NCBI GenBank assembly: GCA_949290575.1
Contig: CASESJ010000001.1
Span: forward strand, 434,001-498,000
Source of the DNA: an uncultured Clostridia bacterium
Lineage (GTDB): Bacteria > Bacillota > Clostridia > Christensenellales > Borkfalkiaceae
Length of the DNA: 64,000 bases
Direction of reading: 5' to 3'
Within the stretch, counting starts at the first letter, position 1. Each line of letters starts with the position of its first letter. A program made the position numbers and the translations under genes. Positions 17,389 to 25,692 of this stretch are shown here, piece after piece. Below the pieces are notes generated by a model. That model saw nothing but the letters and a program-made list of their open reading frames with translations. It did not search any database and had not been told where the DNA came from.

Positions 17389-19062
17389 ATGCCGCAGGAC
17401 GCCTACACTCTGCGCCGCGTTTCGGCAGAACTCAGAAATCTGCTCGTCGGCGGCAAAATTTCAAAAATAAATATGCCCGAACGCGACGAGCTTTCTTTAA
17501 TTATATACACACGTTCGGGCTCCGTTAAACTCGAAATTTCGTGTTCGGCAAAAAATAACAGGGTCAGCCTCTCGGAGACGGAAAAGCCAAACCCCCAGGT
17601 TGCGCCCAATTTCTGCATGCTCCTCAGAAAACATCTGCAGAACGCGCAGATTACCGACGTCTCCCAGGTAGAAGCCGAACGCATTATAAAAATCGACTTA
17701 TCCTGCATTTCCGATTTTTCGGACAGTCAGATGTCGCTTTACTGCGAAGTTATGGGCAAATATTCGAATATTATTCTCGTCGAAAAGGGAATAATTTTAG
17801 GCGCGGTCAAACAGACCTCGCTCGAAGAGAACGCAAAGCGCATTCTCTTTTCGGGCGCGAAGTACACTCTGCCCGCCCCGCAGGACAAGGCGGACCCGCG
17901 TTCGTATGAAGAAATCATGCGGGCGTTTGAAAACAAGACGGGCGACGCGGCTAAATTCATAAGCTCGGCGATAGGCGGCATAGCTTACTCCACCGCCCTC
18001 GAGATGGTTGAAACTTACGGCGAGGACATAACCGCGCAGCAGGTCTGGGACTATTTCAACGGCGAAGAGAACGCGCCCTGCATTGTGTTTGACGAAAAGG
18101 GCGAACCAAAGGACTTTAAGGTGCGCAGCGTCGACAAGGGCGCGAGGCGGTACGAGGACCTGCTCTCGGCGCAGAGAGATTACTATGCGGCGGTGTATGA
18201 AAAGCAGACTTTTGAGGACACGAAGAGAAAGCTTTCCTCCGCGCTGCACTCGGCAATTAAAAAAATCGAAAAGAGGCTGGCTCAGACAGACAGCAAACTT
18301 TTTGAATGCCGCAACGCCGAAAACATAAAACTTAAAGGCGAACTGATAACTGCCAATATCTACCGTCTGGAGCGCGGAATGACGAGCTTCAACGCCGTAA
18401 ATTATTACGACGAGAACGCGGGCGAAATAAGCATTGCTCTCGACAGACAGCTCACCCCCGCGCAGAACGCGCAGAAGTATTACAGACAGTACGCAAAGCT
18501 AAAGAGAACGCAGACAATTCTTTCCGCTCAGCGCGAGGAAACTCAGCAAAGATACGACTATCTTAACTCGATTAACTCAAGCATATGTGCCGCTGAATGC
18601 ATTGATGACCTCAAAGAAATCAACGACGAGCTCGCGGCGGAAGGGCTTATTAAAGCAACCGCGGACAGGAAGAAAAAGGTTGCCGTTCAACTGCCGTTCA
18701 GACGTTACTTTTTTTCCGGCTTTACCATAATTGCAGGCAGAAACAACGTGCAGAACGACAGGCTTTTAAAGAGCCTTTCTTCAGAGGATATATGGCTGCA
18801 CGCAAGGCGGTTTCACTCCTCGCACGTCGGCATAATTTCTGACGGAAAGAGCGTGCCAGACGAAGTAATTCTGGTTGCGGCGCAGATTTGCGCGCACTAT
18901 TCCGAGGCGCGGGATAACGACAAAGTCACAATAGATTTCACTAAGCGCAGGTTTGTAAAAAAACCGAACAAGTCACCCTTGGGATTTGTGACCTATAACG
19001 AATACACCTCTGTCAACGTGACGCCTTGCGCTCACAGGGAGCTAAGCGATGAAGAAAAATAA
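17389..19062 (+). CDS. rqcH: Ribosome-associated quality control protein RqcH (NFACT family)
   Basis: 557 residues. RqcH binds stalled 50S-peptidyl-tRNA complexes and adds a C-terminal alanine tail that marks the chain for ClpXP and other proteases. The NFACT-N domain begins DAYTLRRVSAELRNLLVGGKISKINMP. A central helical coiled-coil region (about 260-430) follows. The NFACT-R domain has FTIIAGRNNVQNDRLLKSLSSEDIWLHAR and the HSSHVGI segment. Older annotations call this a fibronectin-binding protein. Location beside the tig-clpXP operon fits its role, though it is transcribed separately. Confidence 0.94.
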   Translation: MPQDAYTLRRVSAELRNLLVGGKISKINMPERDELSLIIYTRSGSVKLEISCSAKNNRVSLSETEKPNPQVAPNFCMLLRKHLQNAQITDVSQVEAERIIKIDLSCISDFSDSQMSLYCEVMGKYSNIILVEKGIILGAVKQTSLEENAKRILFSGAKYTLPAPQDKADPRSYEEIMRAFENKTGDAAKFISSAIGGIAYSTALEMVETYGEDITAQQVWDYFNGEENAPCIVFDEKGEPKDFKVRSVDKGARRYEDLLSAQRDYYAAVYEKQTFEDTKRKLSSALHSAIKKIEKRLAQTDSKLFECRNAENIKLKGELITANIYRLERGMTSFNAVNYYDENAGEISIALDRQLTPAQNAQKYYRQYAKLKRTQTILSAQREETQQRYDYLNSINSSICAAECIDDLKEINDELAAEGLIKATADRKKKVAVQLPFRRYFFSGFTIIAGRNNVQNDRLLKSLSSEDIWLHARRFHSSHVGIISDGKSVPDEVILVAAQICAHYSEARDNDKVTIDFTKRRFVKKPNKSPLGFVTYNEYTSVNVTPCAHRELSDEEK

Positions 19063-19387
19063 AAACGATATCATACCCGAGCAGACGACCGACGAAAACG
19101 CCAACGCTCCCGACGGAAAGAGGACGGCTTTTTACTGCGCGCTGGTCGCCGTCATTATTTCGGCGGTTGCCCTCGTGCTCGCATTTGTGCCCATGCCGTT
19201 TTCCGGCGGGGTGTACTTTCTGATTGCCTCGGCTCTGAGCAGCCTTGCCTGCGCGGCATTTCTGAACACGCAGAAAAGACACTCATATTTTACGGCGTGC
19301 AAAGTCGTCAGAATTTGCGCCTACGTGCTCTTTGCTTTGGTTATGCTAACGTTCCTCGGCGCGGCAATTTACTCAGGGATAAAATAA
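19049..19387 (+). CDS. Small membrane protein of unknown function
   Basis: 112 residues. Residues 1-25 are a polar acidic tail (DIIPEQTTDENANAPDGK). Three or four hydrophobic helices follow at about 27-48, 53-70 and 83-110. It overlaps the last 14 bases of rqcH, so translation is probably coupled. No catalytic motif or family is recognised. Confidence 0.7.
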   Translation: MKKNKNDIIPEQTTDENANAPDGKRTAFYCALVAVIISAVALVLAFVPMPFSGGVYFLIASALSSLACAAFLNTQKRHSYFTACKVVRICAYVLFALVMLTFLGAAIYSGIK

Positions 19388-19455
19388 CAGGCAATCTGTC
19401 CCGTGCCTGAAATAAATATGTATAAAGGCGCACATTTTTCCGCATTATTTATAGT

Positions 19456-19827
19456 GTGGAAGAATTGTGCAGGCTGGTAAACGATAAAATTTATTCGTCG
19501 ACGCGCGAGGGCTACGGCATTTTTTACGAGGACGAACTTTTGGACGTACTTCCCGAGAGCGACAGGACGCGCGAGACGCTGGAAGCCATACTCAAAAAAC
19601 TGACGAAGGGCGGCTATGCGGACGTAAAATACGCAAAGGGCAACGTATTCTGCATAATGGGACTTAAAGTGTTCGAGTGCGAAAGCGAGGAAGAAATTCC
19701 CGTCGCCGCGCCCTCCCCCTCCGCCGTCAGATTGCCGACCGCCATGCTTGTAGCCACCCTTTCTCTCGCGTTTGCGGGCGGCGCGCTGGGAAGTCTGATT
19801 GCGGGGCTGATTGCCAATGCTTTCTAA
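19456..19827 (+). CDS. Tail-anchored winged-helix-like protein A (unknown function)
   Basis: 123 residues from the GTG at 19456. An in-frame ATG at 19417 would add 13 residues, and neither start has a clear ribosome site. Residues 1-75 have a winged-helix pattern (ELLDVLPESDRTRETLEAIL, then KKLTKGGYADVKYAKGNVFCI, like a recognition helix and beta wing). An acidic Ser/Pro linker leads to one hydrophobic segment at about 95-121 that ends the protein. It should face the cytoplasm and be held by its C-terminal helix. It overlaps the next gene, which has the same architecture. I do not recognise a named family. Confidence 0.65.
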   Translation: MEELCRLVNDKIYSSTREGYGIFYEDELLDVLPESDRTRETLEAILKKLTKGGYADVKYAKGNVFCIMGLKVFECESEEEIPVAAPSPSAVRLPTAMLVATLSLAFAGGALGSLIAGLIANAF

Positions 19828-20179
19828 ATACGAAAGCGACGTCATGAACGCAGTTTACAGCCTGTGCGACGGAACGGACGGGTGCCTCGTTTCCGCCACA
19901 GAGATAATTTCAATTCTTCCCCCGAGAAAAAAATTTACGCCCGACGGCATTGACGAAGCTCTGTCCGCCCTGCACTCTGACGGGTATTTCGACCTGATAA
20001 CTTCCAGCCGCATGGGCGAAAAGATGTACGTCATAAATCTGAACGAGAGCGGACTTAACTTCCGCAGAGAAAGACGGCAACGACAGCGCGACGCCGCTTT
20101 CAGAATAGCCCTCGCCTTTCTCGGCGCGGTTGCGACATTCGTGTTCGGTCTAATTTTAAAAGCAATAACGGGCGGTTGA
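19817..20179 (+). CDS. Tail-anchored winged-helix-like protein B (unknown function)
   Basis: 120 residues. The ATG at 19817 is chosen over a TTG two codons earlier. Layout repeats protein A: a winged-helix pattern at 1-75 (SATEIISILPPRKKFTPDGI, EALSALHSDGYFDLI and a wing ending MYVINL), a very basic juxtamembrane run (RRERRQRQR, 84-92) and one C-terminal hydrophobic helix (about 95-117). The two genes overlap by 11 bases, and protein similarity is in fold pattern rather than clear sequence identity. Membrane-held regulators are one option. A non-DNA-binding protein-interaction role is another. Confidence 0.65.
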   Translation: MLSKYESDVMNAVYSLCDGTDGCLVSATEIISILPPRKKFTPDGIDEALSALHSDGYFDLITSSRMGEKMYVINLNESGLNFRRERRQRQRDAAFRIALAFLGAVATFVFGLILKAITGG

Positions 20180-20274
20180 GCCCACAAAAAAATACGCAGC
20201 CGCACGGCTGCAATTTTTTTGCTCCGAAAACGCATTTTTACTCCGCTTTTTGTCCCTTTAATCGCCTTTTGGGG

Positions 20275-20303
20275 TTGCCTTTGTCAAAAGTAAATGATAT
20301 AAT
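20275..20303 (+). promoter_or_regulatory. Promoter of the ABC exporter gene, leaderless
   Basis: TTGCCT (20275-20280), 17-base spacer, TATAAT (20298-20303) with an extended -10 TG. The predicted start site is 20310-20311, so the A of the ATG at 20311 would be the first transcribed base. Confidence 0.8.
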
Positions 20304-20310
20304 CTTTGCT

Positions 20311-22062
20311 ATGGAGAAGGAAAAATTCAAAAAAGGTCTGATAAGACGTTTCATACCTTATTACAGACCGCATTTAAAACTTTTTATAGCCGACATAGCG
20401 TGCGCTACGCTAATTTCGGTATTCAATCTGATATACCCCTACGTCACGGGCGAAATAATAAACAACTACGTTCCCAATAAACTGCTTCTGTGGCTTATAG
20501 TGAGCGCGATCGCGCTTATGGCTTTTTACATAGTCAAGGCGGGGCTCAATTACTTTCTGCAGTACTGGGGACACGTAGTCGGTCTGCGCATACAGAAGAC
20601 GCTCAGAAGCGAACTCTTTAACCACCTGGAGGCAATGCCCCTTTCGTATTTCGACGAGAACAAGACGGGCGTTATAATGAGCAGACTGACTAACGACCTG
20701 TTCGAAATTTCAGAACTCGCCCACCACGGACCCGAGGACGTGCTGTTATCCATAGTGACGCTCATCGGCGCGCTCGCGGTCATGTTTACTTACAACGTCT
20801 ATCTCACCCTGATAATTCTCGCGCTCGTGCCGCTGATTATCGTCTACACCTGCATAATGCGCAAAAAATTTATTGACGTCTATGACGAAATGCGCGTGGT
20901 GCAGGGCGAGATCAACAGCGACGTCGAGAGCGCGGTTTCGGGAATACGAGTTGCAAGGGCTTACGTTGCCGAGGACCACGAGAGAACCAAGTTCGAACAC
21001 GGAAACGAGGCTTTTGCAAACTGCAAGGCTAAGCAGTACAAAGTCATGGGGCAGTACTACTCCTCAATGCGCTTTCTGCTCGACTTCATGTACTTTGCAG
21101 TCATTCTCGCGGGCGGGCTGTTCTTCTATTACGACAAGATAAACGCAGGCGAATTTACGGCTTTCGTGCTGTATGTTTCGACATTCAGCAACCCGATATG
21201 GACGCTTACCACCATCTATGAACAGATACAGCAGGGACTTACGGGCTTCAACAGGTTCTGCGACATTATGGACAGAGCCACCGAGCCCGAGGACGCCGAC
21301 GCCGAGGACTGCGGCAGACTTAAAGGCGATATAGTCTTTAAAAACGTGAGCTTCAGCTACAAGAACGAGGAAAATTCACCCAAAGTAATTGAAGATTTTT
21401 CCTGCAACATTCCCGCCGGCAAGACGATAGCCCTCGTCGGACCTTCGGGCGGCGGAAAGACTACTCTTTGCCACCTGATACCGAGATTTTACGAAATCGA
21501 CGAAGGCAGCATTTCCATAGACGGCAGAGACATACGCAAGGTTACGAGAAAATCGCTGCGAGCAAATATCGGCATTGTTCAGCAGGACGTATTCCTCTTC
21601 AACGGCAGCATAAGAGAGAATATCGCCTACGGCGACTTCAACGCCTCGGAAGAGGATATCATTGAGGCGGCAAAGCGAGCCAACATTCACGACTACGTTA
21701 TGAGCCTGCCAGAAGGCTACGACACAAACGTGGGCGAACGCGGCATAAAGCTTTCGGGCGGACAGAAACAGCGCATTTCCATTGCGAGGGCATTTTTAAA
21801 GAACCCTCCCATACTCATACTCGACGAGGCGACGAGCGCGCTCGACAATGCAACCGAAATGCTCATTCAGGACGCGCTCAACTCCCTCTCGCAGGGCAGG
21901 ACGACGATTGTCGTCGCGCACAGACTGTCGACCGTAAAGAACGCAGACGAAATTATAGTCGTCACGCCAAACGGCATTGCGGAGCGGGGCACGCACGACG
22001 AACTCATTGCCCTCGGCGGCATATACAAGGAACTTTACAGTTATCAGTTCAAAAATCTTTAA
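20311..22062 (+). CDS. ABC transporter, fused permease and ATPase (ABCB-type exporter half)
   Basis: 583 residues from the ATG at 20311. The longer frame to 20176 crosses the promoter and is rejected. Six membrane helices fill residues 1-320. The nucleotide-binding domain has Walker A GPSGGGKTT, Q-loop VQQDVF, signature LSGGQKQR, Walker B ILILDEATSAL and the H-loop VAHRLST. Such homodimeric exporters move lipids, drugs or peptides out of the cell. The substrate is unknown and no partner gene lies beside it. The gene has no ribosome site. Confidence 0.93.
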   Translation: MEKEKFKKGLIRRFIPYYRPHLKLFIADIACATLISVFNLIYPYVTGEIINNYVPNKLLLWLIVSAIALMAFYIVKAGLNYFLQYWGHVVGLRIQKTLRSELFNHLEAMPLSYFDENKTGVIMSRLTNDLFEISELAHHGPEDVLLSIVTLIGALAVMFTYNVYLTLIILALVPLIIVYTCIMRKKFIDVYDEMRVVQGEINSDVESAVSGIRVARAYVAEDHERTKFEHGNEAFANCKAKQYKVMGQYYSSMRFLLDFMYFAVILAGGLFFYYDKINAGEFTAFVLYVSTFSNPIWTLTTIYEQIQQGLTGFNRFCDIMDRATEPEDADAEDCGRLKGDIVFKNVSFSYKNEENSPKVIEDFSCNIPAGKTIALVGPSGGGKTTLCHLIPRFYEIDEGSISIDGRDIRKVTRKSLRANIGIVQQDVFLFNGSIRENIAYGDFNASEEDIIEAAKRANIHDYVMSLPEGYDTNVGERGIKLSGGQKQRISIARAFLKNPPILILDEATSALDNATEMLIQDALNSLSQGRTTIVVAHRLSTVKNADEIIVVTPNGIAERGTHDELIALGGIYKELYSYQFKNL

Positions 22063-22091
22063 ATTACCCGTCCTGTCGGCGGGCGAAAAAT

Positions 22092-22130
22092 AAAAACAGC
22101 CGTGCGCATTCAGCGCACGGCTGTTTTTTT
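22092..22130. terminator. Bidirectional terminator between the ABC exporter and the aminopeptidase
   Basis: Perfect hairpin with arms 22095-22107 and 22112-22124. It is flanked by A-run on the left and T-run on the right, so it can end both convergent genes. Confidence 0.9.
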
Positions 22131-22137
22131 ATCTGTT

Positions 22138-23505
22138 TCAATGTTTATTGCAGAATGCGAGCATTGAAAGGTGCATGGAATACAGGTCTGCCTTGGAAAT
22201 TATTTCGTAAGGCGCGTGCATTGAGAGCACGGGCACGCCCATGTCGAGGGTGTCTATGCCGAGGTTGGCAATGAACTTTGCCACCGTGCCGCCTCCGCCG
22301 ATATCTATCCTGCCGAGTTCGCCCGTCTGATAGATGACGTTGTTGTCCTCGAGTGCGTCGCGCACGTAGCCGACCATCTCTGCGCTGGCGTCGTTGGTCG
22401 ACGCCTTGCCGCGAGCTCCGTGATACTTTGTCACCGACGCGCCGCAGGATATGAAGGATGCATTCCTCTTTTCATAGACCGAGGCATATTCGGGGTCGAA
22501 TGCCGCGCATACGTCTGCGGATATGCACTTGGAATTGTATCTCACGCGGATGGGGTCTGCGCCGAGCTGGGATGAAAGGCTGTCTATGAGGTCGAGTATT
22601 ACCCTCGACTGCATGCCCGTCACGCCGTCGCTGCCCGTCTCCTCCTTATCGGCGAATATCGCCATTATCGTATCTTTGCCGTCGCTGTCGAAGAGGGCGG
22701 TCATTTCGGGATATGCGCACACCTTGTCGTCGTGTCCGTATGCGGATATGAAAGCTCTGTCAAAGCCCACGTCGCGGGGCTTGCCCGCGGGCACGAAACA
22801 AAGTTCCGACGACTGGAAGTCGATTTCGGTTATGCCGTACTTTGCATTGAGAAGTTTCAACACTGCCGCCTTTACGCCCTCTTTTTCCTCTTCGCCGTCT
22901 GGAATTGCACCGACTATTGCATTGAGGCTTTCGCCCGAAATCGCCTTGGCGAGCGTCTTTTCGTTCTGCTCCTGCGAGAGGTGAGGAAGCAGGTCGGTGA
23001 TATAGAACACGGGGTCGTCCTCGTCCTCGCCGACGTTAATCTGCAATCTCTTGCCGCCCCTCAATACAACTACGCCCTCGAGTGCGAGCGCGATTGTCGG
23101 CCACTGATACTTCTTTATGCCGCCGTAGTAGTGCGTCTTGAAGAACGCCATGCCCGCGTCCTCATAGAGGGGATTTGGCTTTAAGTCGAGGCGGGGACTG
23201 TCGACGTGCGCAGCCATAATCTTGATGCCGCACTTTTCGATGTCGTTTGTGCCGACTTTGATTATGAATATGTTCTTGTCGCGGTTGACAAAGAAAAGTT
23301 TGTCGCCGTGCTTGATTTTGTCGCCGAAAGAATAGGGCTTATAGCCGCGCTCGAGGCAGAGCTTTGCCGCCGTCGCGCACGCTCCCCTTTCGGTCTTGGA
23401 TGTGAATAAAAACTGCTTGTATCCTTCGGCATATCCGAAGATGCTCTTCTTCTGCTCTTCGTCAGCTTCTTTGAATACGTTCTTTCTTATATATTCGTAT
23501 TGCAT
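22138..23505 (-). CDS. M18 family aminopeptidase (aspartyl aminopeptidase type)
   Basis: 455 residues. Zinc peptidases of this family remove acidic and other N-terminal residues from peptides in the cytoplasm. Metal and catalytic blocks visible are AAHVDSPRLDLKPNPLYED (near 95), FADKEETGSDGVTGMQSR (near 290) and the C-terminal VLSMHAPYEIISKADLYS. Length matches the family. The gene stands alone, convergent with the ABC exporter and divergent from the Gx transporter. Confidence 0.92.
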   Translation of the reverse strand: MQYEYIRKNVFKEADEEQKKSIFGYAEGYKQFLFTSKTERGACATAAKLCLERGYKPYSFGDKIKHGDKLFFVNRDKNIFIIKVGTNDIEKCGIKIMAAHVDSPRLDLKPNPLYEDAGMAFFKTHYYGGIKKYQWPTIALALEGVVVLRGGKRLQINVGEDEDDPVFYITDLLPHLSQEQNEKTLAKAISGESLNAIVGAIPDGEEEKEGVKAAVLKLLNAKYGITEIDFQSSELCFVPAGKPRDVGFDRAFISAYGHDDKVCAYPEMTALFDSDGKDTIMAIFADKEETGSDGVTGMQSRVILDLIDSLSSQLGADPIRVRYNSKCISADVCAAFDPEYASVYEKRNASFISCGASVTKYHGARGKASTNDASAEMVGYVRDALEDNNVIYQTGELGRIDIGGGGTVAKFIANLGIDTLDMGVPVLSMHAPYEIISKADLYSMHLSMLAFCNKH

Positions 23506-23622
23506 AATGTATTCTCCTTCGGTGAGATATTATATATCGCATTTGCCTTTTTGTCAACAGGGGCAACTTGCCGATACTGATATTTTTTTATTTAAATTTT
23601 TAAGTATTTTTGCTCTTTTCTA

Positions 23623-23651
23623 TTTACTAATTTTACGTTTTATTATATAAT
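23623..23651 (+). promoter_or_regulatory. Promoter of the Gx transporter gene, nearly leaderless
   Basis: TTTACT (23623-23628), 17-base spacer, TATAAT (23646-23651). The start codon begins at 23661, only 9 bases after the -10, so the leader is 0 to 4 bases. Confidence 0.65.
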
Positions 23652-23660
23652 TGTATACGT

Positions 23661-24281
23661 ATGAGGAAACAACGCAGCATTACAAAGCGCATCGCCGCGG
23701 ACGCTCTGTTCACGGCACTCGGGCTGATAACCTTTCTTATAGAAAATCTCTTTCCGCCCCTCTTTATTCCCGGGGCGAAGATGGGACTTTCAAATATCTT
23801 TTCGCTCGCCGCCCTCATACTCTACGGACCTGTCGACGCATTTGCCGTCGTCATAGCAAGGACATTGCTCGGCTCAGTCTTTGCAGGCAACGTCTCTGCG
23901 CTGATTTATTCGTTTACGGGCGGCATTGTCGCCATGGCGGTATCTTCTCTGCTCGTCTGCCTCGCCTACCCGCACATCTCTGTAATGGCTGTAAGCGTGG
24001 TCGCCGCAGTTGCGCACAACATTATGCAGAACATAATGTTCGTCGTCATCTCGCAGACTTCAATAGTTTTCAGCTATATGCCCTACCTCGCCCTGCTCGG
24101 GCTGCTCTCCGGCGCGATTGTCGGAGCGGCGGTAATGCTCATATTCAGGCGCGTGCCGCTCAACGTCTATCGCAGAGCTCTCGGCGAATACGGCGGCGAA
24201 GGTCCGGCGCAATCTCTGCAGTCCGAAGAGCCCTCTTCGCCTGATGAAGGGCAATCGGATGACGGGCAGCAAAATCAATAA
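23661..24281 (+). CDS. Gx transporter family membrane protein (Hpre_diP_synt_I family)
   Basis: 206 residues with about five hydrophobic helices (ALGLITFLIENLFPPLFIPGAKMGLSN pattern from residue 18) and an acidic Ser/Gln-rich C-terminal tail (180-206). The family was named heptaprenyl diphosphate synthase component I but looks like a small substrate-specific transporter subunit, and it often occurs beside NusG-domain-II, ApbE and Rnf genes. It lies 95 bases before rnfC and may be read with the Rnf genes. What it carries is unknown. A flavin or quinone precursor is a guess from context. Confidence 0.8.
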   Translation: MRKQRSITKRIAADALFTALGLITFLIENLFPPLFIPGAKMGLSNIFSLAALILYGPVDAFAVVIARTLLGSVFAGNVSALIYSFTGGIVAMAVSSLLVCLAYPHISVMAVSVVAAVAHNIMQNIMFVVISQTSIVFSYMPYLALLGLLSGAIVGAAVMLIFRRVPLNVYRRALGEYGGEGPAQSLQSEEPSSPDEGQSDDGQQNQ

Positions 24282-24365
24282 TAAAGTTATGTCCGCAGGC
24301 AGATTAAAAAAAATTTGCTTGCGACGATATATATTCACGTATTTCAGTGAAAAACCAAAACTATC

Positions 24366-24370
24366 GGAGG
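24366..24370 (+). promoter_or_regulatory. Ribosome binding site that fixes the rnfC start
   Basis: GGAGG six bases before the TTG at 24377. The open frame begins ten codons earlier at a GTG (24347) that has no such site. Confidence 0.85.
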
Positions 24371-24376
24371 TTTAAT

Positions 24377-25678
24377 TTGAAAGCTGTAAAAGGTAAAATC
24401 TTCTTCGGCGGCGTGCACGTTCGCGACGAAAAACAACTTGCATGCGACAAGCCGATTGAAGTGCTTCCCCTGCCTTCTGTGACAGCCGTCTGCGTACACC
24501 AGTCTTTGGGCAAGCCCGCTGCGGTATGCGTTGAAAAGGGTCAGAAAGTCAAAGAAGGTCAGATTGTCGCTACGGCGGACGGAGCAATTTCTGCCAACGT
24601 CTTTGCAAGCATTTCGGGCGTGGTCAAGGACATAGTCGAAATGCCTTCCGTTTGCGGCGTCAAGGAAACTTACGTCATGATTGAGGGCGACGGAAGCACG
24701 GACAAGCAGTACCTGCCCCCTCTCGCAGGCACGGACGACGCTCAGAAAATTATTGAGCGCATAAAGGACGCAGGCATCGTAGGCATGGGCGGCGCGGGCT
24801 TCCCCACCGCCGTCAAAGTTGCGCCTAAGTGCAAGGTCGACACCCTCATCCTCAACGGTGCGGAGTGCGAACCCTATCTCACCTGCGACCACAGAATGAT
24901 GCTCGAACACACGGACGAAATCGTAAAGGGCGCGAAATATATCGCGAAAGCTCTCGGCGACGTAAATCTGGTCATCGGCATAGAGGCGAACAAGCCCGAC
25001 TGCATTGCCGCTTTCGAAAAATATGACGATATCAAGGTCGTAAAACTTGCAAAGCACTACCCCGTCGGCAGCGAAAAACACCTAATCTACGCAACCACAG
25101 GCAGAAAAGTCGGCATAGGCAAACTGCCCGCGGACGCAGGCACAATAGTGCAGAACGTGGGCACGGCATTCGCAGTTTATGAGGCAGTGGAACTCGGCAA
25201 ACCTCTCTATGAAAGATGCCTCACCGTCTCGGGCAGAGCCGTAAAAGAACCCAAAAATCTTTGGGTCAGAGTGGGCACGAGCATAAAAGATATAGTCGAT
25301 TACTGCGGCGGCGAAGCCTGCGAACCGAGAAAGGTCATCTCCGGCGGTCCTATGACTGGCGTTGCGCTTGCCGACTATAACTCATATGTAAACAAGACCA
25401 CGAGCGGCGTCGTTTTAATGACCGAAAAGGAAGCCGATACAATGGCTCCCACCGCCTGCCTCAACTGCGGCAAGTGCGCAGACGTCTGCCCCATGCATCT
25501 CATGCCCATGCAGACGGCGTTCTACTCGGCTGCGGGAGATTTCAAAACGGCGGCTAAACTCGGCAACACAATGTGCTGCATAGAGTGCGGCGCGTGCGAG
25601 TATATCTGCCCCGCAAAACGCCCCCTCATTCAGGCTATAAGAAAGACAAAAGCCGCCGTTCGCGCGGGTAAGGCTTAA
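24377..25678 (+). CDS. rnfC: Ion-translocating ferredoxin:NAD oxidoreductase subunit RnfC
   Basis: 433 residues from a TTG start. RnfC is the peripheral subunit that binds NADH and FMN and passes electrons to or from RnfB. The glycine-rich nucleotide site GIVGMGGAGFPTAVKV is near residue 135. Two [4Fe-4S] clusters are visible as CLNCGKCADVCP (about 366) and CIECGACEYICP (about 405). The N-terminal GGVHVRDEKQLACDKPIE is family-typical. First gene of the rnfCDGEAB set, all on the plus strand with gaps of 15 bases or less. Confidence 0.96.
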   Translation: MKAVKGKIFFGGVHVRDEKQLACDKPIEVLPLPSVTAVCVHQSLGKPAAVCVEKGQKVKEGQIVATADGAISANVFASISGVVKDIVEMPSVCGVKETYVMIEGDGSTDKQYLPPLAGTDDAQKIIERIKDAGIVGMGGAGFPTAVKVAPKCKVDTLILNGAECEPYLTCDHRMMLEHTDEIVKGAKYIAKALGDVNLVIGIEANKPDCIAAFEKYDDIKVVKLAKHYPVGSEKHLIYATTGRKVGIGKLPADAGTIVQNVGTAFAVYEAVELGKPLYERCLTVSGRAVKEPKNLWVRVGTSIKDIVDYCGGEACEPRKVISGGPMTGVALADYNSYVNKTTSGVVLMTEKEADTMAPTACLNCGKCADVCPMHLMPMQTAFYSAAGDFKTAAKLGNTMCCIECGACEYICPAKRPLIQAIRKTKAAVRAGKA

Positions 25679-25692
25679 GGAGGAACAAAGAT

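Noticed and set aside
24282..24376. Separate promoter for rnfC
   Set aside because: The gap has TTGCTT and TATATA-like runs, but none at usable spacing. Read-through from the Gx transporter promoter is as likely.
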